This document shows positions 1 to 5,509 of a stretch of DNA of 8,156 nucleotides, piece after piece. Numbering within the stretch: position 1 is the first letter of the stretch; every line of letters starts with the position of its first letter. The DNA lies in assembly GCA_007134115.1 (NCBI GenBank), contig SLLK01000381.1:1-8156 (forward strand). The letters are read 5' to 3'. A program made the translations under genes and the position numbers. This DNA comes from Gammaproteobacteria bacterium. Lineage in GTDB: Bacteria > Pseudomonadota > Gammaproteobacteria > UBA5335 > SLRW01. The notes under the pieces were generated by a model that saw only the letters and a list, made by a program, of their open reading frames with translations, was not told where the DNA came from and ran no database searches.

Positions 1-645
1 GTCGCCGGCGGCGAGCATGCGGTAGCGCACGCGGCTGGCCGGTTGCACCAGACCGCTGGCGGGGATGTCATCCAGGTGCACCATCAGGTGCGGGGCAATG
101 GCGAAGAAGCTGGTGCCGCGATCAGGCTCGCGCACCAGGATGTTGTCCTGGCGCAGCGTGATGGCGCCCAGCTCAATTGCATCGCCCGGCCCGGTGTCCA
201 GTAGCGAGGCCAGCCGAGGGTCCGGCCAGGCCTGGCCGCGCTGCGGTCCGGCGTGATGTTCGCTCGGTGTGTCGAACGCCCGGGGCGCGATTTGCACATG
301 TCCGCGCACCGGATAGCCGTCGTCCACCGCGCGGACGGTGGCCAGAATCATTTCCTCGCCGGCACGCACCGCAGTGGGGAACGTCAGGGTCGTGGCCGTG
401 GCCAGGCCGCGCTCGCGCGCTGCTGCGTAGACCTCGTCCGGAATGGGCTCGCTGGCGCGGATCACCAGATCGCCACCCATGACTTCGCCGGCCTGAATGG
501 CGAAAGCGGCCTCGATGCGTTCACTGAGTGCCCCCACCGCCGTGATGGCCGCCACCGCCACCACCAGGGCAAAGGCCAGCAGGCGCAGTTCACCGGCCTG
601 CCAGTCACGCACCAGCATGCGCATGCTCCAGCGCAGGATCATCAT
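1..645 (-). CDS. YbbP-like ABC transporter permease (FtsX/MacB family), 3' part missing
   Basis: Reading the minus strand from an ATG at 645 gives 215 uninterrupted codons up to the window edge, so the protein is only partly seen; E. coli YbbP is about 800 residues. The start shares an ATGA with the stop of the ATPase gene, and a GGGGAG ribosome site (655-660) lies 9 nt upstream; a second ATG follows at once at 642. After a short basic N-terminus (MMILRWSMRM) there is one membrane segment at about residues 20-40, then a long extracytoplasmic-type region with motifs such as GGDLVIRAS, RERGLATATTLTF, ATVRAVDDGYPVRG and QPASRVRYR. These follow the YbbP layout (first helix, then a large periplasmic MacB_PCD-like domain). 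It presumably forms the membrane part of an ABC complex with the ATPase next to it. The substrate is unknown; lipid, lipoprotein or ester export has been proposed for the family. The overall family call is firm. Confidence 0.88.
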   Translation of the reverse strand, partial: MMILRWSMRMLVRDWQAGELRLLAFALVVAVAAITAVGALSERIEAAFAIQAGEVMGGDLVIRASEPIPDEVYAAARERGLATATTLTFPTAVRAGEEMILATVRAVDDGYPVRGHVQIAPRAFDTPSEHHAGPQRGQAWPDPRLASLLDTGPGDAIELGAITLRQDNILVREPDRGTSFFAIAPHLMVHLDDIPASGLVQPASRVRYRMLAAGD

Positions 646-1301
646 GCGGCCAGTCTCCCCTCGGTCAGGGTCAACTGCCTTGCGCAGTGGCCAGCCAGCG
701 TCTGGTCGTGAGTGACCAGCACCAGGGTGGTGCCCAGCCGGTGGTTCAGATCGAACAGCAACTCGGCCACCCGCGTGCCGGTGCGCTGATCCAGGTTGCC
801 GGTGGGCTCATCTGCAAAAAGTACGCGTGGCTCGGGGGCGAAAGCCCGGGCCAGCGCGACGCGTTGCTGTTCGCCGCCGGAGAGCTGGTGCGGGTAATGT
901 CGCGCGCGCGGTGAGAGCGCCACGCGTTCCAGCCATTCGCGGGCGCGCCCGGTGGCATCCTGCTGTCCGGCCAGTTCCATGCCCAGCATGACGTTCTCCA
1001 GGGCGGTCAGGTTAGGCAGCAGCTGGAATGACTGGAAGACGAAACCGACGCGTCCGGCACGCACACGGGCGCGGCCGTCCTCGTCCAGTCCGGTCAAGTG
1101 CTGATCGTCCAGCCAGAGATCGCCGGTGGTGGGCTGGTCGAGGCCTGCGAGCAGACCCAGCAAGGTGCTCTTGCCCGACCCTGAGGCCCCCACCATGGCC
1201 ACCGACTCACCTGCGTGAATGTCGATGTTGATGTCTTGCAGAATGGTCAATGGGCCTTCGGGGCTGCTAACCTGTTTGCTCACCTGGCTGGCTCGGATCA
1301 T
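642..1301 (-). CDS. ybbA: ABC transporter ATP-binding protein, YbbA/LolD type
   Basis: This 219-residue cytoplasmic ATPase has every ABC motif: Walker A GASGSGKST (38-46), Q-loop Gln90, signature LSGGEQQRVALA (140-151), Walker B VLFADEPTG with catalytic Glu165, D-loop NLD (169-171) and switch His198. Length and order match the MacB/LolD/YbbA subfamily that pairs with FtsX-type permeases. ATP binding and hydrolysis would drive the partner permease encoded directly downstream, whose start overlaps this stop by 4 nt. The ATG at 1301 is chosen because the N-terminus MIRASQVSKQV is the usual one for the family; an AGGA sits about 11 nt upstream. The start codon is only 4 nt from the divergent tesA start, the same neighbourhood as ybbA-tesA in E. 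coli, so its promoter must lie inside tesA. The exact substrate cannot be told from sequence, and the symbol is given on family and context. Confidence 0.93.
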   Translation of the reverse strand: MIRASQVSKQVSSPEGPLTILQDINIDIHAGESVAMVGASGSGKSTLLGLLAGLDQPTTGDLWLDDQHLTGLDEDGRARVRAGRVGFVFQSFQLLPNLTALENVMLGMELAGQQDATGRAREWLERVALSPRARHYPHQLSGGEQQRVALARAFAPEPRVLFADEPTGNLDQRTGTRVAELLFDLNHRLGTTLVLVTHDQTLAGHCARQLTLTEGRLAA

Positions 1302-1305
1302 CGCA

Positions 1306-1965
1306 ATGTCATTCCTGAAATCGTTGTTGTGGGCGGTGTTACTGGTCGTTTGTTCGGCGGTGGCAACGCCACTGGCTGCGAATGACCAGAACGTGCTGGT
1401 ACTGGGTGACAGCCTCAGCGCCGCCTACGGCATTCCGCGCGAACAGGGCTGGGTCAGCCTTTTGCGCCAGCGGCTGGCAGATGCAGGCTATCCTCATCAG
1501 GTGGTCAATGCCAGCGTCAGCGGCGACACCACCAGCGGCGGTCTGGCCCGCCTTCCGCGGGCACTGGAGCGCAACCGGCCGGCGCTGGTGATTATTGCGC
1601 TGGGTGCCAACGACGGGCTGCGTGCCGTGTCGCGTGACGCCATGCGTGACAACCTGCGCGCCATGGTCGAACTGAGTCGACAGGAAGGCGCACGCGTATT
1701 GCTCGTGGGTATGCGTTTGCCACCCAACTATGGCGCTGCTTACACCGAAGAGTTCCATCGCACCTACCATGAACTGGCCGACTCCCTTGATGTGGCGCTG
1801 GTTCCGTTCCTGCTGGAAGGCTTGCTGGCCGACGATGTGCTGGATGAAACGCTGCTCCAGGACGACGGTATACACCCCACCGCCAGTGCCCAGCCGTTAT
1901 TGCTGGAAGCAATCTGGACAGGGCTGGAACCCTTGCTTGAGAACACACGCGAGGCCGGTCGATGA
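1306..1965 (+). CDS. tesA: Secreted SGNH esterase TesA (acyl-CoA thioesterase I / protease I / lysophospholipase L1)
   Basis: The protein has 219 residues and an N-terminal Sec signal peptide (about residues 1-25, ending PLAA before NDQN), so the mature enzyme should be periplasmic. It shows the SGNH hydrolase blocks in order: GDSLSA with nucleophile Ser36, SGDT with Gly73, GAND with Asn102, and DGIHP with catalytic Asp187 and His190. MRLPPNYG (136-143) and the closing DDGIHPTASAQP follow E. coli TesA closely. The family hydrolyses acyl thioesters, lysophospholipids and other esters. The reading frame is open upstream to an ATG at 1219, but ATG 1306 is preferred: it puts the signal peptide at the N-terminus, and a longer form would run through the divergent ATPase gene. 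The ribosome site is weak (GGA at 1295-1297). The stop overlaps the sigma factor start (ATGA), so the esterase and the sigma factor are probably on one transcript. Residue 16 is a Cys, but the -1 residue is Val, so it is not a good lipobox. Confidence 0.93.
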   Translation: MSFLKSLLWAVLLVVCSAVATPLAANDQNVLVLGDSLSAAYGIPREQGWVSLLRQRLADAGYPHQVVNASVSGDTTSGGLARLPRALERNRPALVIIALGANDGLRAVSRDAMRDNLRAMVELSRQEGARVLLVGMRLPPNYGAAYTEEFHRTYHELADSLDVALVPFLLEGLLADDVLDETLLQDDGIHPTASAQPLLLEAIWTGLEPLLENTREAGR

Positions 1966-2504
1966 ACTCTGCCGAGCAACTGGCGGACCTGCTCGCCGCC
2001 TGTTGCCTGGGCGATCGCAAGGCCTTCGAGCAGTTGTATACCCGTGCCTCGCCGCATCTGTTTGCCTCCGTGCTGCGTATTGTCAGGAGAAGGGACCTCG
2101 CTGAAGAGGTTCTGCAGGAGGTGTTCGTGCAGATCTGGTACCGGGCGGGTGATTACCATGCCGGGCGTGGTTCGGCCTGGAGCTGGATGCTGGGTATTGC
2201 GCGCTTCCGTGCCATCGACTGCTTGCGTCGTCAGCGCCCTGCGGTGTCACTGGATGAAGTGCCCGAACCTGCTTCTGCGCCGGCCAGCGGACCGTTCGCG
2301 GAAGCGGTGCGTGCCGACGGCGCGGAGCAGGTGCAGCGCTGTCTGGGTGAACTGACTCCTGAACAGCGCAACAGCGTCAGCCTGGCGTTCCTGGAAGGCC
2401 TCACGCACGGCGAGGTCGCGCGGCGGCTGGGTACGCCGCTGGGTACGGTAAAAAGCTGGGTGCGGCGTGGTTTGCTGGCGCTGCGGAGGTGTCTGGAAGC
2501 GTGA
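1962..2504 (+). CDS. ECF RNA polymerase sigma factor, SigK-like
   Basis: This 180-residue protein has the two-domain layout of an ECF sigma factor. Region 2 spans about residues 23-92 and includes the hallmark DLAEEVLQEVFVQIW (45-59) and the segment WMLGIARFRAIDCLRR (75-90), which contacts and melts the -10 element. A variable Pro/Ala linker (about 93-125) leads to region 4 (about 129-178), with LTPEQR and the helix-turn-helix THGEVARRLGTPLGTVKSW that reads the -35 element. It would direct RNA polymerase to a stress regulon when released from its anti-sigma. The assignment to the SigK/RpoE-like branch rests on the sequence and on the RskA-type anti-sigma encoded next. GAGG (1951-1954) sits 7 nt before the ATG; the start overlaps the tesA stop by 4 nt and the stop overlaps the anti-sigma start by 4 nt. 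No separate promoter was recognised in front of it. The signal it answers is unknown. Confidence 0.93.
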   Translation: MNSAEQLADLLAACCLGDRKAFEQLYTRASPHLFASVLRIVRRRDLAEEVLQEVFVQIWYRAGDYHAGRGSAWSWMLGIARFRAIDCLRRQRPAVSLDEVPEPASAPASGPFAEAVRADGAEQVQRCLGELTPEQRNSVSLAFLEGLTHGEVARRLGTPLGTVKSWVRRGLLALRRCLEA

Positions 2505-3199
2505 ATTACCGTGACCCTGAACTGCTGGACCGACTGGCTGCCGAGTATGTGCTGGGCACCCTGCATGGCCGTGCGCGCCGGCGCTTTGAGCGACTGATGG
2601 CGACCTCACCCGCGCTGCGCGAGCAGGTGGATGCGTGGCAGGACAGGCTGGCGCCCCTTGCCGACCAGCTCACCGCCGTTACGCCCCCGGGACGCGTCTG
2701 GCGCCGGCTGCAAGGCCGGCTCTGGGGACGCTCCGCGGGGGCGTCGGCGGGTTGGTTGTGGCGCGGCTGGGCGCTAACCGCCAGCCTGCTGCTGGCCGTG
2801 GTGCTGGTGGTGCAGTGGCCGTTCCCCGAGGTGCCGGCGCCGCAGCCGGAGGTGGTGGTCAGTGATCGCATTGCAGTTCTGCGTGACGAGGAAGGCGCGG
2901 TGCTGTGGACGGTGCATGCCGATCCGGTGCGCGGGCAGCTGTCGATGCGCACCCCGGATGGTGTGCCTGTAGAAGCGGACCATGTTCACGAGCTGTGGTT
3001 GATACCGCCGGACCAGGATCCGGTGTCACTGGGTGTTTTACCTGCCGAGGGTCGCCTGCAGGTCAGTATGGCGCCGCGTATAGTCGAATTACTGATGCGT
3101 TCCGAGGCGCTGGCGGTCAGTGTGGAACCGCCGGGTGGCTCGCCGACCGGATTGCCTACCGGGCCCGTGGTGTTGCAGGCAGATCTGCTGAATACCTGA
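2501..3199 (+). CDS. RskA-type membrane anti-sigma factor
   Basis: This 232-residue protein has three parts. The N-terminal cytoplasmic domain (about 1-75) opens with ELLDRLAAEYVLGTLHGRARRRFE, typical of RskA, and would hold the sigma factor. One membrane helix spans about residues 87-105. The C-terminal periplasmic domain ends in the family pattern HELWLIPP (163-170), SLGVLPAEG (176-184) and SVEPPGGSPTGLPTGPVVL (207-225). No Cys is present, so this is not a zinc-binding ZAS or ChrR anti-sigma factor. It should inactivate the sigma factor at the inner membrane until a periplasmic or membrane signal triggers release, in known cases by proteolysis. The GTG at 2501 is chosen over the GTG at 2489: GGAGGT (2485-2490) sits 10 nt before it, it makes a GTGA overlap with the sigma stop, and the family N-terminus begins near here. 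Confidence 0.9.
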   Translation: MNYRDPELLDRLAAEYVLGTLHGRARRRFERLMATSPALREQVDAWQDRLAPLADQLTAVTPPGRVWRRLQGRLWGRSAGASAGWLWRGWALTASLLLAVVLVVQWPFPEVPAPQPEVVVSDRIAVLRDEEGAVLWTVHADPVRGQLSMRTPDGVPVEADHVHELWLIPPDQDPVSLGVLPAEGRLQVSMAPRIVELLMRSEALAVSVEPPGGSPTGLPTGPVVLQADLLNT

Positions 3200-3235
3200 C
3201 TGCCCCCTGCTTCCTGTGTTGTTTGTCTGCCGTGC

Positions 3236-3264
3236 TGCATCCGCGGCGCATTGTCGTGCGTATG
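3236..3264 (+). promoter_or_regulatory. Possible ECF-type promoter upstream of the lipid operon
   Basis: TGCATCC (3236-3242) is followed after 16 nt by CGTAT (3259-3263). As I recall it, the mycobacterial SigK consensus is about CCATCC, a 16-17 nt spacer, then CCGAAT; here GCATCC matches five of six, and GCGTAT four of six with a slightly short spacer. The position, about 135 nt before the flavoprotein start and just after the SigK/RskA genes, would suit autogenous control of the downstream operon. The match is short and could be chance. No second copy was found ahead of the sigma gene. Confidence 0.28.
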
Positions 3265-3290
3265 TATGCGTGACAAGGCTTTTACGTATC

Positions 3291-3339
3291 TGTGCAAAAG
3301 TTGTACAAAAGATGTGTTTTATTATACATTGATAGTACA
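3291..3339 (+). repeat. 11-bp-phased TGTACA-like repeats, candidate MerR/CarH/LitR-type operator
   Basis: Four related hexamers lie in an AT-rich patch (44 of 60 bases A/T over 3281-3340): TGTGCA at 3291, TGTACA at 3302, TATACA at 3323 and AGTACA at 3334. Within each pair the spacing is exactly 11 bp, one helical turn, and the first pair extends to a 9-of-10 direct repeat (TGTGCAAAAG, TGTACAAAAG). The second pair begins 21 bp after TGTACA. From memory, the B12-dependent photoreceptor repressor CarH binds tandem 11-bp repeats with a T-N2-ACA core, and LitR proteins use TGTACA-like sites; the fit here is partial. The cluster covers the likely -35 and -10 region of the lipid operon, as expected for a repressor or MerR-type activator site. 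No regulator gene of this type is in the window. Confidence 0.5.
3301..3328 (+). promoter_or_regulatory. Candidate sigma70-type promoter of the lipid operon
   Basis: TTGTAC (3301-3306) could serve as a -35 element, and TATACA (3323-3328), 16 nt downstream, as a -10; each matches the consensus at about four of six positions. The call rests mainly on the sharp AT-rich patch in a GC-rich window, placed about 70 nt before the flavoprotein start. The elements coincide with the phased repeats, so a bound regulator would compete with or remodel polymerase. The exact hexamers are uncertain. Confidence 0.4.
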
Positions 3340-3398
3340 AGCGCGCCCGCAGCGACCCTTCTGCGGCGCCGGCGCGGCGACGGAACGAGGGCAGGACC

Positions 3399-4757
3399 AT
3401 GAAAATCGCGGTCATCGGTACGGGTATATCGGGGCTGGGCGCTGCCTGGTTGCTGGACCAGAAGCACCAGGTCACGGTCTACGAACAGAACGACTACGCG
3501 GGCGGCCATGCCAACACCGTTGCGGTCCCCGGTGACGACGGGGAGCTGGGCATCGATGCCGGTTTCATCGTGTACAACGAGCGCAACTATCCTCATCTCA
3601 GCGCCCTGTTCCGGCACCTGGGGGTGGCCACCACGGCGACCGATATGTCGTTCTCTGCCTCCATTGACCGCGGGCGACTCGAGTATGCCGGTGACAATAT
3701 CAACACCCTGTTTGGTCAGCGCCGCAATATCATGAACTGGCGGCACTGGCGCATGCTGGCGCAGATTCTGCGATTCAACCGTCGTGCCACGGCCATGCTG
3801 GACGCGCCTGAACTGGAACACTGTTCCCTGTCTGAGTTCCTCAGCCAGGAAGGTTTCCATGACGAGCTGTGCGAGCGATACCTGTTGCCCATGGGCGCCG
3901 CCATATGGTCCTGCCCTCCGGCTCAGATGCGCGAGTTTCCGGCATCCGCATTTCTGCGTTTTTTCCACAATCACGGTTTGCTGAGCGTGAACGATCGTCC
4001 TGCGTGGCGCACGGTGAATGGCGGCAGTCGCGAATATGTGCGCCGTTTGCTCGGCCAGTTACGCGGCCAGGTCCGTATCGGCTGCGGGGTGACCGGTATC
4101 CTTCGTGACGACCGGGGGGTCACCGTGAGGGATGTCAACGGCGGCAGCGCGCGCTTCGATCACGTGGTATTTGCCACCCACGCTGACCAGGCGCTGGCAT
4201 TGCTGGATGCGCCCGGGTTCTGGGAACGCACCCTGCTGGGGGCCTTTCGCTACCAGGACAATACCGCCGTACTGCATACGGATACGGCACTGATGCCTCG
4301 CCGACGGCGTGTCTGGGCCTCGTGGAATTACCTCAGCGAACAGGCCGACGGCAGTGACCGTTCGCTATCCGTGACCTACTGGATGAACCGGCTGCAAAGC
4401 CTCGATGCGGTGCGGCCCTACCTGGTGTCCCTGAATCCGCTGCGCGCGCCGCAGCCGGAGCAGGTGCTGGCCCGTTTCGACTATCAACACCCCGTTTTTG
4501 ACGCCCGTGCCATCCGTTCACAGGGCTTGCTGGAACACCTGCAGGGACAGCGACGCACGTGGTTCTGTGGCAGTTATTTCGGTTATGGTTTCCATGAAGA
4601 TGGTCTGCGCTCCGGTATTGATGTGGCGCGTCGCTTTGGGGTGCGCCCGCCGTGGGCGGCGGCACCGGCGGATATGCCGGTGCCGGCAGCCGGTCGGCTG
4701 CCCGACGAGGTGCCGGTGCCGGCGATGAGTGCAATGGTGGCCAGGCAGGGCGTATGA
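3399..4757 (+). CDS. FAD-dependent amine-oxidase-like oxidoreductase (lipid-modification operon type)
   Basis: This 452-residue protein starts with a dinucleotide-binding fold: GTGISG (7-12), with Glu29 at the end of the second strand to bind ribose, then AGGHANT (34-40), the usual motif of the amine oxidase/phytoene desaturase superfamily. A second cluster, WFCGSYFGYGFHEDGLRSG (388-406), is the C-terminal FAD-contacting segment. Close relatives are annotated as NAD/FAD-binding or cyclopropane-synthesis-linked flavoproteins and occur beside DUF1365 and a CFA-like methyltransferase, as here. A reasonable role is oxidation or desaturation of a methylated fatty acyl chain, perhaps equivalent to the desaturase of the furan fatty acid pathway, but this is inference from context. 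GAGGG (3387-3391) lies 7 nt before the ATG. The last 35 residues are a Pro/Ala/Val-rich tail repeating PVPA. The stop overlaps the next start by 4 nt (ATGA). Confidence 0.88.
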   Translation: MKIAVIGTGISGLGAAWLLDQKHQVTVYEQNDYAGGHANTVAVPGDDGELGIDAGFIVYNERNYPHLSALFRHLGVATTATDMSFSASIDRGRLEYAGDNINTLFGQRRNIMNWRHWRMLAQILRFNRRATAMLDAPELEHCSLSEFLSQEGFHDELCERYLLPMGAAIWSCPPAQMREFPASAFLRFFHNHGLLSVNDRPAWRTVNGGSREYVRRLLGQLRGQVRIGCGVTGILRDDRGVTVRDVNGGSARFDHVVFATHADQALALLDAPGFWERTLLGAFRYQDNTAVLHTDTALMPRRRRVWASWNYLSEQADGSDRSLSVTYWMNRLQSLDAVRPYLVSLNPLRAPQPEQVLARFDYQHPVFDARAIRSQGLLEHLQGQRRTWFCGSYFGYGFHEDGLRSGIDVARRFGVRPPWAAAPADMPVPAAGRLPDEVPVPAMSAMVARQGV

Positions 4758-5509
4758 GTGTGGCAACGGCCCATGTGTACCATGCGGTAGTGGAGCACCA
4801 GCGGTTTACGCCGGTGGGCTACCGTTTTCGCTATCGCCTGTGCTACCTGCTGCTGGATATCGATCACATCGGGCAGACTGCGGCACGGCTGCGTTTTTTT
4901 TCGCACAATCGCCGGAACCTGTTCTCTTTGCATGATCGTGACCACGGCCCGCGCGATGGGTCTTCCCTGCGTACCTGGATTGAGGCAGTGATGGCGGGGC
5001 AGGGGCTGGATATACGCGGTGGCCGGGTGCGTTTGCTGTGCTTGCCGCGCATGCTGGGCTTTGCCTTTAACCCGATCAGTGTGTGGTTCTGTGACTATGC
5101 CGATGGCCGGCCGGCCGGGGTGTTGTGCGCCGTTCGCAATACTTTTGGAGAACACCACAACTACCTGCTGCCGGGGGCCCCCGACGGCAGCGAGATCAGC
5201 AAAAAAAAGGCCTTCCATGTGTCGCCCTTCATGGGGATGACCGGCGAATACCGTTTCCGGGTGACCCGGCCGGGTGCGCGACTGGGCCTGCACATCAATG
5301 AATTCACGGCGAACGGTCGCGAGCTTTGCGCCACCCTGCGCGGAACCCGTGGCACGCTGAGCGATGCGACCCTGGTACGGGTGCTGATGGCCATGCCGCT
5401 GATGACTTTCAAAGTGGTGGCCATGATTCACTGGCAGGCGCTCAAGCTCTGGCTGCGGCGCGTCCCGGTGCACCGCAAACCGCCACCACCTGAACAGGAG
5501 ACGAGTTGA
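4754..5509 (+). CDS. DUF1365 family protein
   Basis: This 251-residue protein has the DUF1365 landmarks: HRFTP-type opening HQRFTPVGYRFRYRL (15-29), HDRDHGPRDG (60-69), RMLGFAFNPISVWFC (99-113), AVRNTFGEHHNYLL (126-139) and KKAFHVSPFMGM (151-162). No signal peptide or clear catalytic triad is visible, although several His and Asp residues are conserved in the family. The biochemical role is not established; the family is found almost always next to the flavoprotein and CFA-like methyltransferase, so it probably takes part in the same acyl-chain modification. The frame is open 34 codons further upstream (to 4652) inside the flavoprotein gene, but ATG 4754 gives the family N-terminus, forms an ATGA overlap and has AGG at 4743-4745. 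A short hydrophobic stretch (about 208-225) near the end might be membrane-associated. Confidence 0.9.
   Translation: MSVATAHVYHAVVEHQRFTPVGYRFRYRLCYLLLDIDHIGQTAARLRFFSHNRRNLFSLHDRDHGPRDGSSLRTWIEAVMAGQGLDIRGGRVRLLCLPRMLGFAFNPISVWFCDYADGRPAGVLCAVRNTFGEHHNYLLPGAPDGSEISKKKAFHVSPFMGMTGEYRFRVTRPGARLGLHINEFTANGRELCATLRGTRGTLSDATLVRVLMAMPLMTFKVVAMIHWQALKLWLRRVPVHRKPPPPEQETS

Noticed and set aside
253..711. Plus-strand open frame of 152 codons over the permease and ATPase.
   Set aside because: The opposite strand carries well-conserved YbbP/YbbA sequence throughout; the plus-strand frame lacks family features and a good ribosome site.
1219..1305. A longer tesA frame beginning at ATG 1219.
   Set aside because: It would put 29 extra residues before the signal peptide and overlap the divergent ATPase coding sequence; the Sec signal begins at ATG 1306.
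1318..1356. Lipoprotein reading of TesA because of Cys16 in the signal peptide.
   Set aside because: The residue before Cys is Val rather than Gly, Ala or Ser, and a good signal peptidase I site (PLAA) follows.
2489..2500. Anti-sigma start at GTG 2489 instead of 2501.
   Set aside because: The GGAGGT ribosome site overlaps 2489, so it cannot serve that start; it is properly spaced for 2501, which also overlaps the sigma stop.
3200..3258. An intrinsic terminator after the anti-sigma gene.
   Set aside because: No stable hairpin followed by a T-run is present; the sequence after the stop has only short T stretches without a stem.
3256..3272. A 17-nt perfect mirror repeat (GTGCGTATGTATGCGTG) in the intergenic region.
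   Set aside because: Mirror symmetry does not give a protein-binding palindrome or an RNA hairpin, and the sequence is not a purine/pyrimidine tract that could form a triplex. Likely chance from the repeated TATG.
3282..3974. Long open frame on the minus strand across the flavoprotein gene (230 codons).
   Set aside because: Its protein has no recognisable domains, and the plus-strand gene has clear FAD motifs; this is a shadow frame of GC-rich coding DNA. The same holds for the long minus-strand frames at 4583-5527, 5428-6147 and 6446-7186.
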